A DNA stretch of 64,000 bases, taken from assembly GCA_964035575.1 (NCBI GenBank), contig OZ037894.1:1116001-1180000 (forward strand), in the 5' to 3' direction. Source of the stretch: Rhynchopus sp. YZ270_cl-10. Its lineage: Eukaryota; Euglenozoa; Diplonemea; Diplonemida; Diplonemidae. Positions 30,941-42,500 of this stretch are shown piece after piece. The notes beneath the pieces are model-generated. The model did no database searches, was not told the origin of the DNA, and saw only the letters and a list, made by a program, of their open reading frames with translations. A program made the translations under genes and the position numbers. Within the stretch, counting starts at the first letter, position 1; each line of letters begins with the position of its first letter.

Positions 30941-31472
30941 AGAGGGAGAGGGAGAGGGAGAGGGAGAGGGAGAGGGAGAGGGAGAGGGAGAGGGAGAGGG
31001 AGAGGGAGAGGGAGAGGGAGAGGGAGAGGGAGAGGGAGAGGGAGAGGGAGAGGGAGAGGGAGAGGGAGAGACAGAGAGAGAGGCAGAGGGAGAGGCAGAG
31101 GGAGAGGGAGAGGGAGAGGGAGAGGGAGAGGGAGAGGGAGAGGGAGAGGGAGAGGGAGAGACAGAGAGAGAGGCAGAGGGAGAGGGAGAGGGAGAGGGAG
31201 AGGGAGAGGGAGAGGGAGAGGGAGAGGGAGAGGGAGAGGGAGAGGGAGAGGGAGAGGGAGAGGGAGAGGGAGAGGGAGAGGGAGAGGGAGAGGGAGAGGG
31301 AGAGACAGAGAGAGAGGCAGAGGGAGAGGCAGAGGGAGAGGGAGAGGGAGAGGGAGAGGGAGAGGGAGAGACAGAGAGAGAGGCAGAGGGAGAGGGAGAG
31401 GGAGAGGGAGAGGGAGAGGGAGAGGGAGAGGGAGAGGGAGAGGGAGAGGGAGAGGGAGAGGGAGAGGGAGAG
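30941..31472 (+). repeat. (AGAGGG)n purine hexamer array 4
   Basis: AGAGGG units with four interspersed AGAGACAGAGAGAGAGGCAG blocks (near 31070, 31158, 31303 and 31368). Lies between the two large retroelements. Confidence 0.95.
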
Positions 31473-31616
31473 GGAGATCTGAGATAGATAGAGAGTACCT
31501 AAAAGACCCGCGAAGGGCGAACAGCAATGATGAAAACGGAGAGGAGGGAAGGGGGATACTTTTATCTCGAAATAGGCGCTACGATGAGGGGGGCGAATGT
31601 GGAAGCCGAAACAACC
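31473..31616 (-). repeat. Second YR element, repeat B2
   Basis: 144 bp beginning GGAGATCTGAGATAGATAGA; matches 31843-31986 and the starts of the two solo units. Confidence 0.85.
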
Positions 31617-31842
31617 CAAAACAAATTCCAACAAAAAATCTGATGAAGATGGTGTGGTGATTTGGTGAGGGTAGAGACTGAAACATAAACGGACCCCGGC
31701 CAACCAGGACAAAGCCTGAGGAAAATCAAATAAATATTCTGCCAAATAGCAGTGTGCGTGCCATGTCAAATCAAAAGGACGGTAGTCTCTATCAAAGATC
31801 TCCCAACACGCAGCGAAGCTGCTCCGCTAAAGCGTGTTTCAG
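31617..31842 (-). repeat. Second YR element, repeat A2
   Basis: Ends CGCTAAAGCGTGTTTCAG. Its end resembles that of the first family in position and in the AGCGAAGCTGCT / AGCAAAGCTGCT core. The partner A1 is not visible. Confidence 0.7.
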
Positions 31843-31986
31843 GGAGATCTGAGATAGATAGAGAGTACCTAAAAGACCCGCGAAGGGCGAACAGCAATGA
31901 TGAAAACGGAGAGGAGGGAAGGGGGATACTTTTATCTCGAAATAGGCGCTACGATGAGGGGGGCGAATGTGGAAGCCGAAACAACC
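31843..31986 (-). repeat. Second YR element, repeat B1
   Basis: Same 144 bp as B2, then unique internal sequence (31987-32269, no frame recognised) before the RT-RNase H frame. Confidence 0.85.
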
Positions 31987-32269
31987 TCCTGACACCGTCA
32001 CGTAGAATATTTAAACCCGTAGGCCACGAGAGCATCCATCCCAACTACAAACAAAAACACAGGACCCCCGAGGGCCCAGAAAAAAGGCGGAGTGAACAAA
32101 AAACCAATGATACGACACCAAGCCTCAGCGGGCGCAGGCATCCAGAAATAAAACCAAAAGCCACTGCAAAAAAAAAACAGCGGACAAAAAACAGGGCAGG
32201 GAAACAGCTTTAATGAAAAGCTGGAAGAAAAAACAGAAGGCAATCTAAAATAAGAATAATCTAAGGACA

Positions 32270-33771
32270 TCACTCGTCCGACCACATAAAACCGCCACCG
32301 TCGACCACCACGCCGTCCGACGGGGGGTCGGCCCAGTCCTGCCCAGCGGTACCCCAGCGCGACAGCTCGTCCGCCGGCATACGGTCCGTCGCGATCCAGC
32401 GCGACAACATGCCCGCACCCGCCCCGTCAGTGACCCGAAACAGGCGCTCCAAGACCGTGTTCCCTAACCTGACTGCACAGTGGCCCTTCTCCAGCACAGC
32501 AACCACCGCGGCGTTGTCCCCCACCACCAAAATCCTGCGGGCGCCACCACGTACAGCATGCAGCACGCCCCAGGCCATCGCCCGCAACTCCAAAATGAAA
32601 ATATCCTCGACCGTGGACCACGTGCCCCACTTCCTGAAAGCGCGCCCGCCAGCAAGCGTCCGCACAATAAACCCCCACCCCTCGGGGCACGCGTCCGACC
32701 ACACCACCGTGTCACACCCCTCCTCCGGCGACAGCTTCCACCTGGGGACGCGCCACACATCCGGCACCAATCGCCGCTCCACAAACACACGCAAGTCCGT
32801 CCGCATGCCCGCAGAGATCTGCACCTGGTCGTCCCAGTCAATCGCGCCCGCAGACACCTCGGCGCCCCGCGCACGAATCCACGCCAACATGTCCGGCACC
32901 CCGCAGAACCGGTCCCCCATCGCATACGTCGCCCAGATGACGGCCCCGATACCTTTCCACACTTCGCGCAGCGAGGGACCCGACGCCGACAGCAATACGT
33001 CCATCACGACACGGGCCTTCCGACGCCACTCCCCCGGCAGCCGCATTCTGCGCCCCCGCAAATCCCACTCAATCCCTGCGTAGGTACACACCTGTACCGG
33101 AGTGAGCGTCGACTTCTCGCGGTTCACCTCAGCGCCAACTTCGTCCGCTCTGCGCAGGAACCCCCGAAGCCGCGCAGACGCCTCACCCGCCGACTTCCCC
33201 AAAATGAGGTTGTCGTCTATCCACGCAGCAGCACACACACCCGCCATATCCCCGAGAAGCCCCAGCGACGTCTCCTGCGCAATCACCGCCGCCCACGACC
33301 ACCCCATCGCCATGCGGGTAAGCTGCATGCGACGCGCACCCTGCCGCACACCAAAAAACTGCCCCACCTCCGCGGATAAAGGGAATTGCCAGAAAAACCC
33401 TTTAAAATCCGCCACGACTGCATGCGTAGCGCCCCCGCGTAGGATGAGTTCCGACAGCTCGTATGGTGTAGGGAGGCTGAACTTTGGCGGGGAGTGCATC
33501 GCCGTGTTCAACGGCCGTGCGTCAACGATGAGACGCATCTTGCCGTTCGTCTTCGCCAGCGGAAACACAGACAGCCCACACACCGACGGGAAAGCTCGCT
33601 TCTCCGTGCGCAAAACCCCACTACCCACGCACGCCGCCAACATGCCGTCCTGGAGCTTGGAGGGCGGGCCCGGCATCGACACCCCAGACCCCGTCAGCTG
33701 CGCACGGAAAGTCGCAATGTCGTCAAGCATTGCGAACAACCTGGCCTTCGCCGGTACCAGTCGGCGGAGCG
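32270..33771 (-). CDS. Reverse transcriptase-RNase H of the second YR element (fossil class, partial)
   Basis: RT blocks: MRLIVDARPLNTAM, VVADFKGFFWQFPL, MAMGWSWAAVIAQE and the box AWIDDNLILGK. RNase H: VVWSDACPEGWGF, FILELRAMAWG and RMPADELSRWG. About 500 codons are visible before the gap. Clearly diverged from the RT at 26740 although the domain order is the same. Confidence 0.85.
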
Positions 33772-33971
33772 NNNNNNNNNNNNNNNNNNNNNNNNNNNNN
33801 NNNNNNNNNNNNNNNNNNNNNNNNNNNNNNNNNNNNNNNNNNNNNNNNNNNNNNNNNNNNNNNNNNNNNNNNNNNNNNNNNNNNNNNNNNNNNNNNNNNN
33901 NNNNNNNNNNNNNNNNNNNNNNNNNNNNNNNNNNNNNNNNNNNNNNNNNNNNNNNNNNNNNNNNNNNNNNN
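33772..33971. other. Assembly gap, 200 N
   Basis: Exactly 200 N, probably a placeholder for unknown length. It hides the 5' part of the second retroelement and the N-terminus of IFT46. Confidence 0.99.
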
Positions 33972-34887
33972 AAGCAGGCGCAGCAGGCCCAGCAAGCACA
34001 GCAGGCAGCCGCAGCGAACACCTCCCAGCCGCAGCAGCAGAAGCCCGCAGCACTCCCGGCGGTCGAGACCGACACAGGGGACAGCGCGCAAAACCAGGTA
34101 TTTCCCCCTCCTCTTTTACCTCGAAACCAACCCCCACACCCACCCACAGGAAGACAGCTCCTCCGACGACGAGGAGGGTGCTGCAGGCGCCTCGCCTGGG
34201 AAGGCCGAAGAGAAGGGTTTGTACGACCCCGCAGAGTACGACTACCTGCAGGTGAGCAAGGAGGTCAAGGACCTCTTCCAGTTCATCACTGTGTACAAGG
34301 CGCAGGAGGTCGAGGTCGAGCCGAAGCTGCATCCGTTCATCCCTGACTACATTCCTGCCATCGGCGACATCGATGGATTCATCAAAGTACCCAGACCCGA
34401 CGGCAACCCCAGCAACCTCGGCCTCACAGTCCTGGACGAGCCAGGAAGCAACCAAAGCAACGCAAGCGTTGTTGCCCTTGGTCTTGCATACCACACCAAA
34501 AAACGCGTTGGCGAACAGAACGTGCAGCGTGTTGAGCAGGCACACCAAAGAACGAAGGTCATCGACAAATGGGTGAACGATATGCAGAAGCTTCACCAAG
34601 GCAAACACCGACCCCAGGTTGTGTATTCGAAGCCCATGCCTGACCTCGAAACGCTTCTGCAGGTGTGGCCAGCGGAGTTTGAAGACCTCCTCTCGAGAGA
34701 CATGGCGCTGCCGCCGGCCCAGATCGACCTCAATATCATACAATACGTGCGTGTCGTCTGCGCGCTTCTCGATATCCCATGCTACAGTAACCTCGTCGAG
34801 TCTGTGCACGTCCTCCTCTGCCTCTACGCGGAGTTCAAAGCAAACCCTCACTTCCAAGGCGGTGCCTTCTCAAATCTTCCGTTATAA
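33972..34887 (+). CDS. IFT46: Intraflagellar transport protein 46 (IFT46), 5' end missing in gap
   Basis: Visible exons are 33972-34097 (starts in the gap) and 34150-34887. The 52-nt intron runs GTATTT to CCCACAG in phase 0. The first visible stretch is low-complexity (KQAQQAQQAQQAA), then an acidic linker EDSSSDDEEG. From PAEYDYLQVSKEVKDLF the match to IFT46 is strong: FIPDYIPAIGDIDGFIKVPR, LGLTVLDEP, then a helical tail ending FSNLPL. IFT46 is an IFT-B core subunit needed for anterograde transport and outer-arm dynein import in flagella. The visible 287 residues include the whole conserved C-terminal domain. The organism therefore builds cilia or flagella. Confidence 0.93.
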
Positions 34888-36587
34888 GCAAGGGGAAATT
34901 GAAATGAGGGGAGAGAGAGAAAGAGAGACAAGGCAAAAAGGGTGTTTAATACCCTTCAAATCTGTTCTGAATGAGGAGTCTTCACTGCAATGTTAACTGC
35001 GACCCTGCTTTTTTTTTCCACCATTTTTCTTTAGTAGAGATTTTGAACGAAATTCTTGAAAATAAAATACCATCAGACATCGCCTATTTTTTTTGTGCGT
35101 TCTGATGAAGGTAGGGTGTGTGGGAGAGGGTGGGGAAATTAAGAGAAAAATAAAATAAAATTGTCTGAACCGAGCATAGCATAGAAGGCTTGGGGCAACA
35201 TTGAGTGTTGATAATCCGAACGCTTTTTGCACAAAAGGTGGCTTTTCCCTAGGTTGTTCTAAAACGAAAAAGTGTTTTTTCCCCCCACCTTTTCCCAGCT
35301 CATCTCCTCTAACACAAAAAAATTAAAAAAGCAACAAAAAAAATGGGTCGTAAAAAGACAGTGTTTTATTTTCCATTTCTCCAATGATATTTCACAGTGG
35401 GTTGGTGAAAAATATGACCAAAAAAAAAGTAGCACGTTTAAAAAAAAGCTAAAGAAAACTAAATACGAACAACAGTTTTTTTAAAAATACATTTTTTTTT
35501 TTTAAAGTTTTTGAACGAAACTACACCCCCCCTCCTTGCCCCCATAAAGTGAATATTTTGCCCAGCATGAGGTTGGCAAAGTACACTACTCCAGCTTATT
35601 TTTTTTCCAAACACAAAAAAGACACACACATATTTTTTTTAAACGATGATGTGTAGGCACGTGAGACATAGTCATCCTTCAACCTTTCTTTTTTTAAATC
35701 TAAACAAAAACCAAACCTAATTTTTATTCTTTAAAAGACACAAAAAAAGGCATCACCCCCTCATTCCCGTCAGTTTAAACCCCCCACCAAGTGTAGCCGT
35801 AATACCGGGGGTCAAAACCCGCGACCCCCTATCCGATCCGTCAGTGATCACCGCTTTCGCTGTTGTCCTTTTCACGTCTGCTGCAATTTTCTCCCGGCGG
35901 CACTCAGAGTCGGGTGGTTCGCTGCCTCCTGCTGCCACCGTCCTGGTTTATTTGAATAAACACCATTCCGCCGGAGGGTGAATACGGGAATCGTCTCAGT
36001 AAGAATATGAGGCAGGTATCCAGGCGTCCGAGCATCACAAGTGCCATATGTCTTAGTGGTTTTTCTTTGTTTGCGACCACTTTTCGTGGCCAACCTTGAC
36101 CTTCGTGAAGGAGAAGAGGATGCTGCCGGTTGCTCTTTTACACCGCGGGCATAGTTTGCACCCCGTCCCCGTTTCCTTTTTGAAACAGGCCTTCGACTCT
36201 GTGGTCCTGCTGAGTGTTGATGGGGGTGCGGAACCCCCCTTTAGAGCGAGCGTAGCCGTTCCTCGCTTCGGTGACAACACATCAACGCACAGTCAATACC
36301 TCCACACCACTGTTCTGGTACCCGCCGATCGATCCCCGACTTACGGCTACACCTGCCCCCTCACATACCCTGCCCAGGCTCCCACTTCAGATTCACCAGG
36401 CCTTGACACTCCATATACTCAGGGCATCTACTACAGATTGCACCCCATTACCATATTCTTAAACCTTTCCATTCAACCCCCTTCTTCAAAATAGTGGACT
36501 CCTTTGTCGTAGCCCTCAAACCTTTCCCTCAACAGAAAATGGGCTGACCGATTCCCTCCTCCCCTTTCCCCCCCCCTCCCACACACA
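34888..36587. other. Intergenic with a possible gene remnant
   Basis: The first ~850 bp is AT-rich with no gene seen. 35753-36280 is GC-richer with coding-like pieces on the minus strand (separate entry). The last 200 bp before the HECT gene is C/T-rich. Confidence 0.55.
35753..36280 (-). pseudogene. Possible decayed gene with CxxC motif
   Basis: Minus-strand pieces in more than one frame look coding: GTGCKLCPRCKRATGSILFS, CDARTPGYLPHILTETIPVF and VITDGSDRGSRVLTPGITAT. The C-x2-C-x2-C cluster suggests a zinc-binding protein. I cannot name a family. It could be a decayed host gene or a mobile-element gene. Confidence 0.3.
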
Positions 36588-39500
36588 ATGCCTTCCCACG
36601 TTGACCCGCTTCGTGAGGATGCGGAGGGCGGGCTAGGAGGGGAAGTGGCGATACGACGGCTGTCAGTGTCGTTGAGCGACAGTGCGCTGCTGCCGTACCA
36701 GAAGACGTCGCCTGAGGCGAGCCCTGCAGGCTCGCCGCAGGGTGTTCTGATGCCGACTGCGCTGAAGAAGAAGACCTATCAGTTCAACTCCAGCTACTCT
36801 GACCTTGCGAGCGTTCTGGGGTTTGTGGGCACATCACGTCTGAAATGCGTTGAGGTCATGCAACTCTGCACCCCCGGCCCTCAGGTGCTTTGGACTGCCG
36901 GTTTGGTGCACCTCAGAAGCTCCCTTTGGGACATCGTCGTCGCAGACACCCCAGCAGTGCAGGCAGGTAGTGGCAGTGCTGCGTCGCCTCCAGTGTCTCC
37001 AGTGAAGGTGATAGAAACAGAGTTGACAAAAGTGTGTTTTGCAGATTCAGGTAAGAGACTGCCGAGGTTAGGGAAGTCTAATCTTGAGAACGCGTTTCAG
37101 CATATTTGCAAAACAGCGCCAACGTCTGCAGTGAAGCTCCGTGAGGCTGCGTCCGATGCATCGCATGAATCGTCTGTGTTGACATCTTCTCGGGATCAAC
37201 TGCTGTCGATGGTAAGTGACAGCAAGCAGGAGCCCAGGAGACGGTCTAAGGCGTGTCTTTCGTTGCTTTCGATTGGGTGTGGGCATGGCTCGCTGTGTGA
37301 TACGTTACTGTCGTTGCGGGGGCTGTCGCTTCTGCAGAAAGATATGTTCGACGGAAAGGGGGTCATCTACAAGCCGGAATGCAACAAAGTCGTCATGACC
37401 TGGGCGACACAGTACACCACGACCCCTGCCTGGCCGCCGTCCTGCCGCGGTGCCTTCACCACAGCGCTGTTTTTCAGCGCTGCGTTGCACCGCCCTGTCG
37501 TTCCCATCAAAGCAGGGGATGCGATCCCACCAGGCCATCTGATGCTTCTTATTGCAAGCACGCTGCAGTCCATGATGACGTCTGCTGCCGTGACGGACAG
37601 CGCTGCGGTGACGTGCCATGCGGATGTGGTGGTGTTGTTGGGACATCTTCTCCTAGCGTTGTCGGAACGGCTGAAGGCAGGGGCGTCGCATCCTGACAGT
37701 TGTCTGTACCTGATGTCGGTGTTCCTCCAGATGCTCAAGGCGAACGCAACAGCGGCCGTGCACTACGACGAGGCAACCATCCCGTCGTCCTCCCTCTGCA
37801 CACCGCCGTCGCTGCCATACCACGATGCGCAGACGACACTCCGCTACGGGGAGGTCGTCCGCCTCTCTGCAGACCTGCTCGCCACGGTGCTCGCAGACCT
37901 GCAGGGGTACCCCACCTCGCTGAAGGCGTCGCTGACGGAGGTGGCGGGGCTCGCTGCGTCTGCGAGGGCGAGGTGTCTGGCGTACAGTGCACACCGCCCT
38001 CACGTTGCTCACGTTGTGCTGCGGAATTTGTTTTTGGATTTGATGCCGTCCAGGAATTTCTGTGGGCACGCTGCTGTGGCAGCGGTGTTGGCTGTGGTAC
38101 AGCTTGCTGGGGGCGGTACCGGGGTGCGACGTGGCAGCTCAGCAACCACCACTGTGGTGCCGAGGTTTTCTGTCGAAGAAGCGTTGTGCCTTTTACAAAG
38201 CATTTCAGGCGACGTCGACACTCTCCGCGAGGTTGTCCAGGAGGCGCAGACCCACTGTGAACCGAACCCCTCAGGGCGTGTCCCTGCACCCCCCTTGGTC
38301 ACCCTCGCACTGGAGCTCATCGACACGCAGGAGGTGCTCCTCCCCCGCTCGCACACCCTCACCACGAAACGCTACGCCACCACCACCGCAGTGCACGACA
38401 GCTGCCAGAACATCATCTTCCGCTGGCTCGCGGCCCTCCTCAAAGAAAACCAAGAGGAGCTCGGAGGGGGTGCCGTGACGAACTATATGTCCGCCCTGCT
38501 TGACCTCTTCAAATCCGTGGCAGGTCTTCTGCAAACGGCCCAAACCACCCCTGCCCCCGCGGTGTTTCGCGTATTCTCCATGGTGGTTGGCGCCTTGGTG
38601 CATCTCTTAGTCCCTGCGTCGGTGATTGGCCGGATTCCTTCCTTCATTTTATGCGGCTCCTCCGCTTCGTCTGACAACCTCGACACCAGCTCTCGCCTCT
38701 CATTCGCCTCGGAGACCAGCTGCATTGTGAACCACCTCTTCGCAAACCTCAACACCTCAGGTCTCCCAAGCACCATGGGCATCGGGAGAATGCATTCCTG
38801 GCGGCCTACCGGGTCTGAAGTGGCGGGAGGGGTCTGGCTGCGCTACAACGAACGCTCAGCGATACGAAAGGTGCTGCGCACCGGGGAGGCAGACGCGGCA
38901 GCGATCGTCATCTCCATGGTAATCCCAGCAGACACCGGGGAGGTGGTGGTGGAAGGGGACGGCGTTAAACAGGTCAGCAACAACACTTCTTTGGATGAAC
39001 GGTTTTTGATGTACGTTGCGAAGGGCAATGAGGCGACGGTTACCATTGAGATCTGTGGGGTCTCCGTTGACATTGCGCGGGTGAAGGTACGCTGGGTTTC
39101 CCTACCACACAGAGTGGATCCAGCAGCGGAAAGCCTGCTCCTCTGTGGATGGATGTGCGGTGGAGCTGCCTCTGCTGCCTTGGTCCTCTCTCGTGTTGGT
39201 ATCACCGACGCAGAAGCAAGCACATCAACACTCCTTGCGTCACCTCTCTTCCTTTATGGCATGGAAGCCCCCGAGCACCATATGCCCTCCTTTGTGAGAG
39301 TTCGTGGGGAAAAACAACAGAGTTCGAAGGATGTTAAAGCGTCAGATGTGTTTTGCTATCCGCATTCTTATCAGACGGAGAAGGAAACGCGGATGTTGCA
39401 TGGGGTTCTGCGGATGCACACATTTTTGCGGAATTTATGTGAAAATGAAGGGCCCGCTGCGGTGCTGCATGCGGAGCTGCAGCAGGCGAAGGTTGGGGAA

Positions 39501-42500
39501 CGGATGGACACTGCGTTGCGTTGCATTGTTGCTGCATTGCTGAAACACTCACGACGCCTTACTGAGCATGCTGCAGACATGGCTGATGGATACCCTATTG
39601 AACCTGCAGACCGCGCCTCAGTCATCCGATGCTGGAAGGTCGCCTCCAAAGCACGCTTCTGGCTTCTCGAACGCAAGCAAGCCTGGCAGCTCGCCTCCTC
39701 CGACCACCTCTCAGACATCATCACCTCCCGCGCCTCCTTCCTCCTCCAATCCCGCTACCACGGTTCACCCAAATACGCAGAAGACCTGGTCCGCAGACGG
39801 TCCACCCTCTTTGATCTCTCAGAAGCACTGCAAACGCGGCATCTCCCTGAGGCGGCAGAGTGTTTTGTGGGTGTCGATACGACGCAGCTGGTATTAGAGT
39901 TTGTATTGCCGAATATTCCGTTGCCGGATCAGCCTTTGGGGTTGGATTCAATGAGGTTGGAAGAGGAGCTGCCGTCTATTGTACGCAAGGCTGCAGACGC
40001 GGCTGTCAAGGAGATACGCAACCTGGAGGAGTCCATGAAGCGGCGTGCGGAGAGGGTGCCACATTGCATCGCGGCACTGCAGTTTTCTGCAAAGATGTTG
40101 ACCTGTCTTCGTCGTGCGGAGGAAGGTGCCGGGAGGTCTCCTCTGCTCTGTGGTGTTCGTGCCGCCTTTCTTTCGACGTTGACAGCGGGGTGTAGGTCGA
40201 GAGAATTGCATTCTCCGTCGGGGTTTCATCCGCTCGCTTTGCTTGAAGGTGTTGCGCCTTCAGAGGTTCTTCAGCTGCAACGTGCTTTTTATGCGTTGTG
40301 CACTTCAGTAGGTTCGGATTTGAGTTTGATAATTGCGTCGCCAGAGGAAACGTCGTCAGCGACTGCAGCGCTGTCTTGGTTTTGTCTTGATATAGGGTTG
40401 GCGGATATCGAGTGGATTCAGCATTTGAACATTATTCCGTATCTCGTTCCGAAGTTGTTTCTTAGTAAGACGGACAGTACAGCGTTGGCAGCGTCGGTGT
40501 TGCGGCATTTTCTGTTTTGTATGGTGGAGATGCTGACGCGGTGGGATGCGGTGGTCGCAGTGTCGCAGCTGCCGAAGGATCCGTCTGCGGTGCACGAAGG
40601 GATGGTGTCGTTGGTGACGACTGCAGCAGGGATGCTGTCGGAGGGGCTGCGTGACCCGCAGGCATGTGGAGGCCACGGCACCGCGCAGGCCCTCGAGCTG
40701 CTCTCGATCCTCGAGCTCTGCACACCCGCAGCACTCCAGACGCCCTTCTCCGAGGCGCTCCTCTCAGACGAGGCGCTCGTCTCGCTGGCAAACCAGCGCG
40801 ACACATTCAGCAACTCTGCGCAGGTTGCGGGGCGTGCTGCCGCTCTGATCTGCCAGCGTGTTCTCTCCCATGCGCCGGTAGAAGGCAACGCACCGCCTCT
40901 CACAGAGGCCCAGAGGGAGCGTGTTCAAACGTTGATCCATCAGTTGATCCGAGCGGTAGGGAGGACGGAGACGAGTTTGTTTCTGTCCACGACGCCGGCG
41001 GTCGGTGTGAACGAAGAGGTGGGTGACCTCGTGCATGCGTTGGGTGGGCTGTGTGCGAGGGGAGGCGAGCTGGCAGAGCTCTTTGCTGCGGAGCTGTGGC
41101 GCATTGTGGATGGTGTCGAGACGACGTTTGGACGCTACGTCCGGGTCATGCAGGAGAGCGAGCACGACGTGCAGGACACACCCGAGCTGGACGAGGCTGT
41201 CGCAGCACTCATCATGCTTGCAGGACGCGACACACCTCCGCAGGCAGGCAGCATTGTCGACGTCTGGGTCGGCGACACAACACACGTCCGCTGCTGTGGT
41301 GCGGAAGAAGTGCTTTGCTCTGGACACACACCCCACGGTGTCATCGAACGCTGGGTCCCTGGAGTGGTGGAGTCAGTGGACTCCGTTCATGGGCGCGCCA
41401 AGGTGTGCCTCGAGGCGGAGAAGCTTCCTGACGGCGACTCCGTCTTCATGTTTGAGCACATCCGCCACAGAGGTGACGGCAGCATCCTCGTCAACACCGC
41501 TGCGCACTGCAAAGAAACCTCGCTCACAGCGCTCTCGAACCTGCTGCAGTTCTACGTCAAGTCGGACCACGTCTTCAAAAAGAAGACAAAGCTAGGGTTG
41601 ACCCGCTGTCTCCTCCACGTCGCAAGCAAGGCGGTGAAGCTGATCCACCGTGTCAGCGGCGTGGACCGGGTGGCGTTCGACACTGCGTTCAACCGGCCTG
41701 CCTTTTTGACAACACTGTGCGCGATTGCGTCGCGGAACACTTCGCTGCTGTTTGCGACGTTCCCGGGGGCAGGGCGCGGAGGGTTTGGGAAGCTGCAGGC
41801 GTGCACGACATCGCTGAACGGGTCGAGGGGACTGCTGCAGCCTTCGTTTCATTGTGAAAGCTGTGCGAAGGTCGACGGCACAGTCACACCGTTCTGTGCA
41901 TACTGCGCTAAGGTCTGCCACCGTGGCCACGACGTCACGGAAGTGTTCGACAAGACAGGCGCAAGCAAGACCTTCGCCTGCCGCTGTGTCTCCTCTGCCT
42001 CTAAGCTCTGCTGCGCCTCCATGTCCGAGCACCCTGAGCCACGCGGCTCGCTCCTTGCCCAGGCCGTCGCAGTGACCCGCTGCTGCCTGGGTCTCATGTC
42101 CGCCTCGCATGAGTTCCTCTCCATGTCCTCACCACCGCAGGTCCCCTCAATCCCACTGTCGCCTCCGGACCACTCATTTGAATGCCTCCGCGAGATGATG
42201 GACCAGGGCTTCCCAGAACGCACCTGCCTGACGCTGCTCTCAAGCAACAAAGGCGACATTGCCCGCACCCTGCGGCAGCTCCACGAGCAGGACGGCGACT
42301 CCGACAGCGCGGCCAGCTGGTTCTTCGACTTCTTTGACAAGAAGGTTCCGAAGGACATCCTCCGCCTTGCACTCAAAACAGCCCACGGCACCGACACACA
42401 AGAGTGGATGACCTCCACCTTCAAGGCGGGGAGCTTTGATAAAGGCGTTTGGGAGACACTTCTGGACCGCACCGATTGGGCGTCGCACATTGACAGCACG

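Larger units (their letters stand above)
31473..33771 (-). mobile_element. Second tyrosine-recombinase retroelement, 3' part, cut by assembly gap
   Basis: On the minus strand the visible part is RT-RNase H followed by B1 (31986-31843), A2 (31842-about 31617) and B2 (31616-31473). The two B copies are each 144 bp and look identical, so it is fairly young. The 5' part (A1, Gag, recombinase) is not visible: sequence runs into 200 N at 33772. It belongs to a different but related family from the 26219 element and uses the same hexamer target. Confidence 0.8.

Noticed and set aside
30771-31769. The same repeat-peptide frames in the second set of hexamer arrays
   Set aside because: Artefacts of the satellite joined to retroelement terminal repeats.
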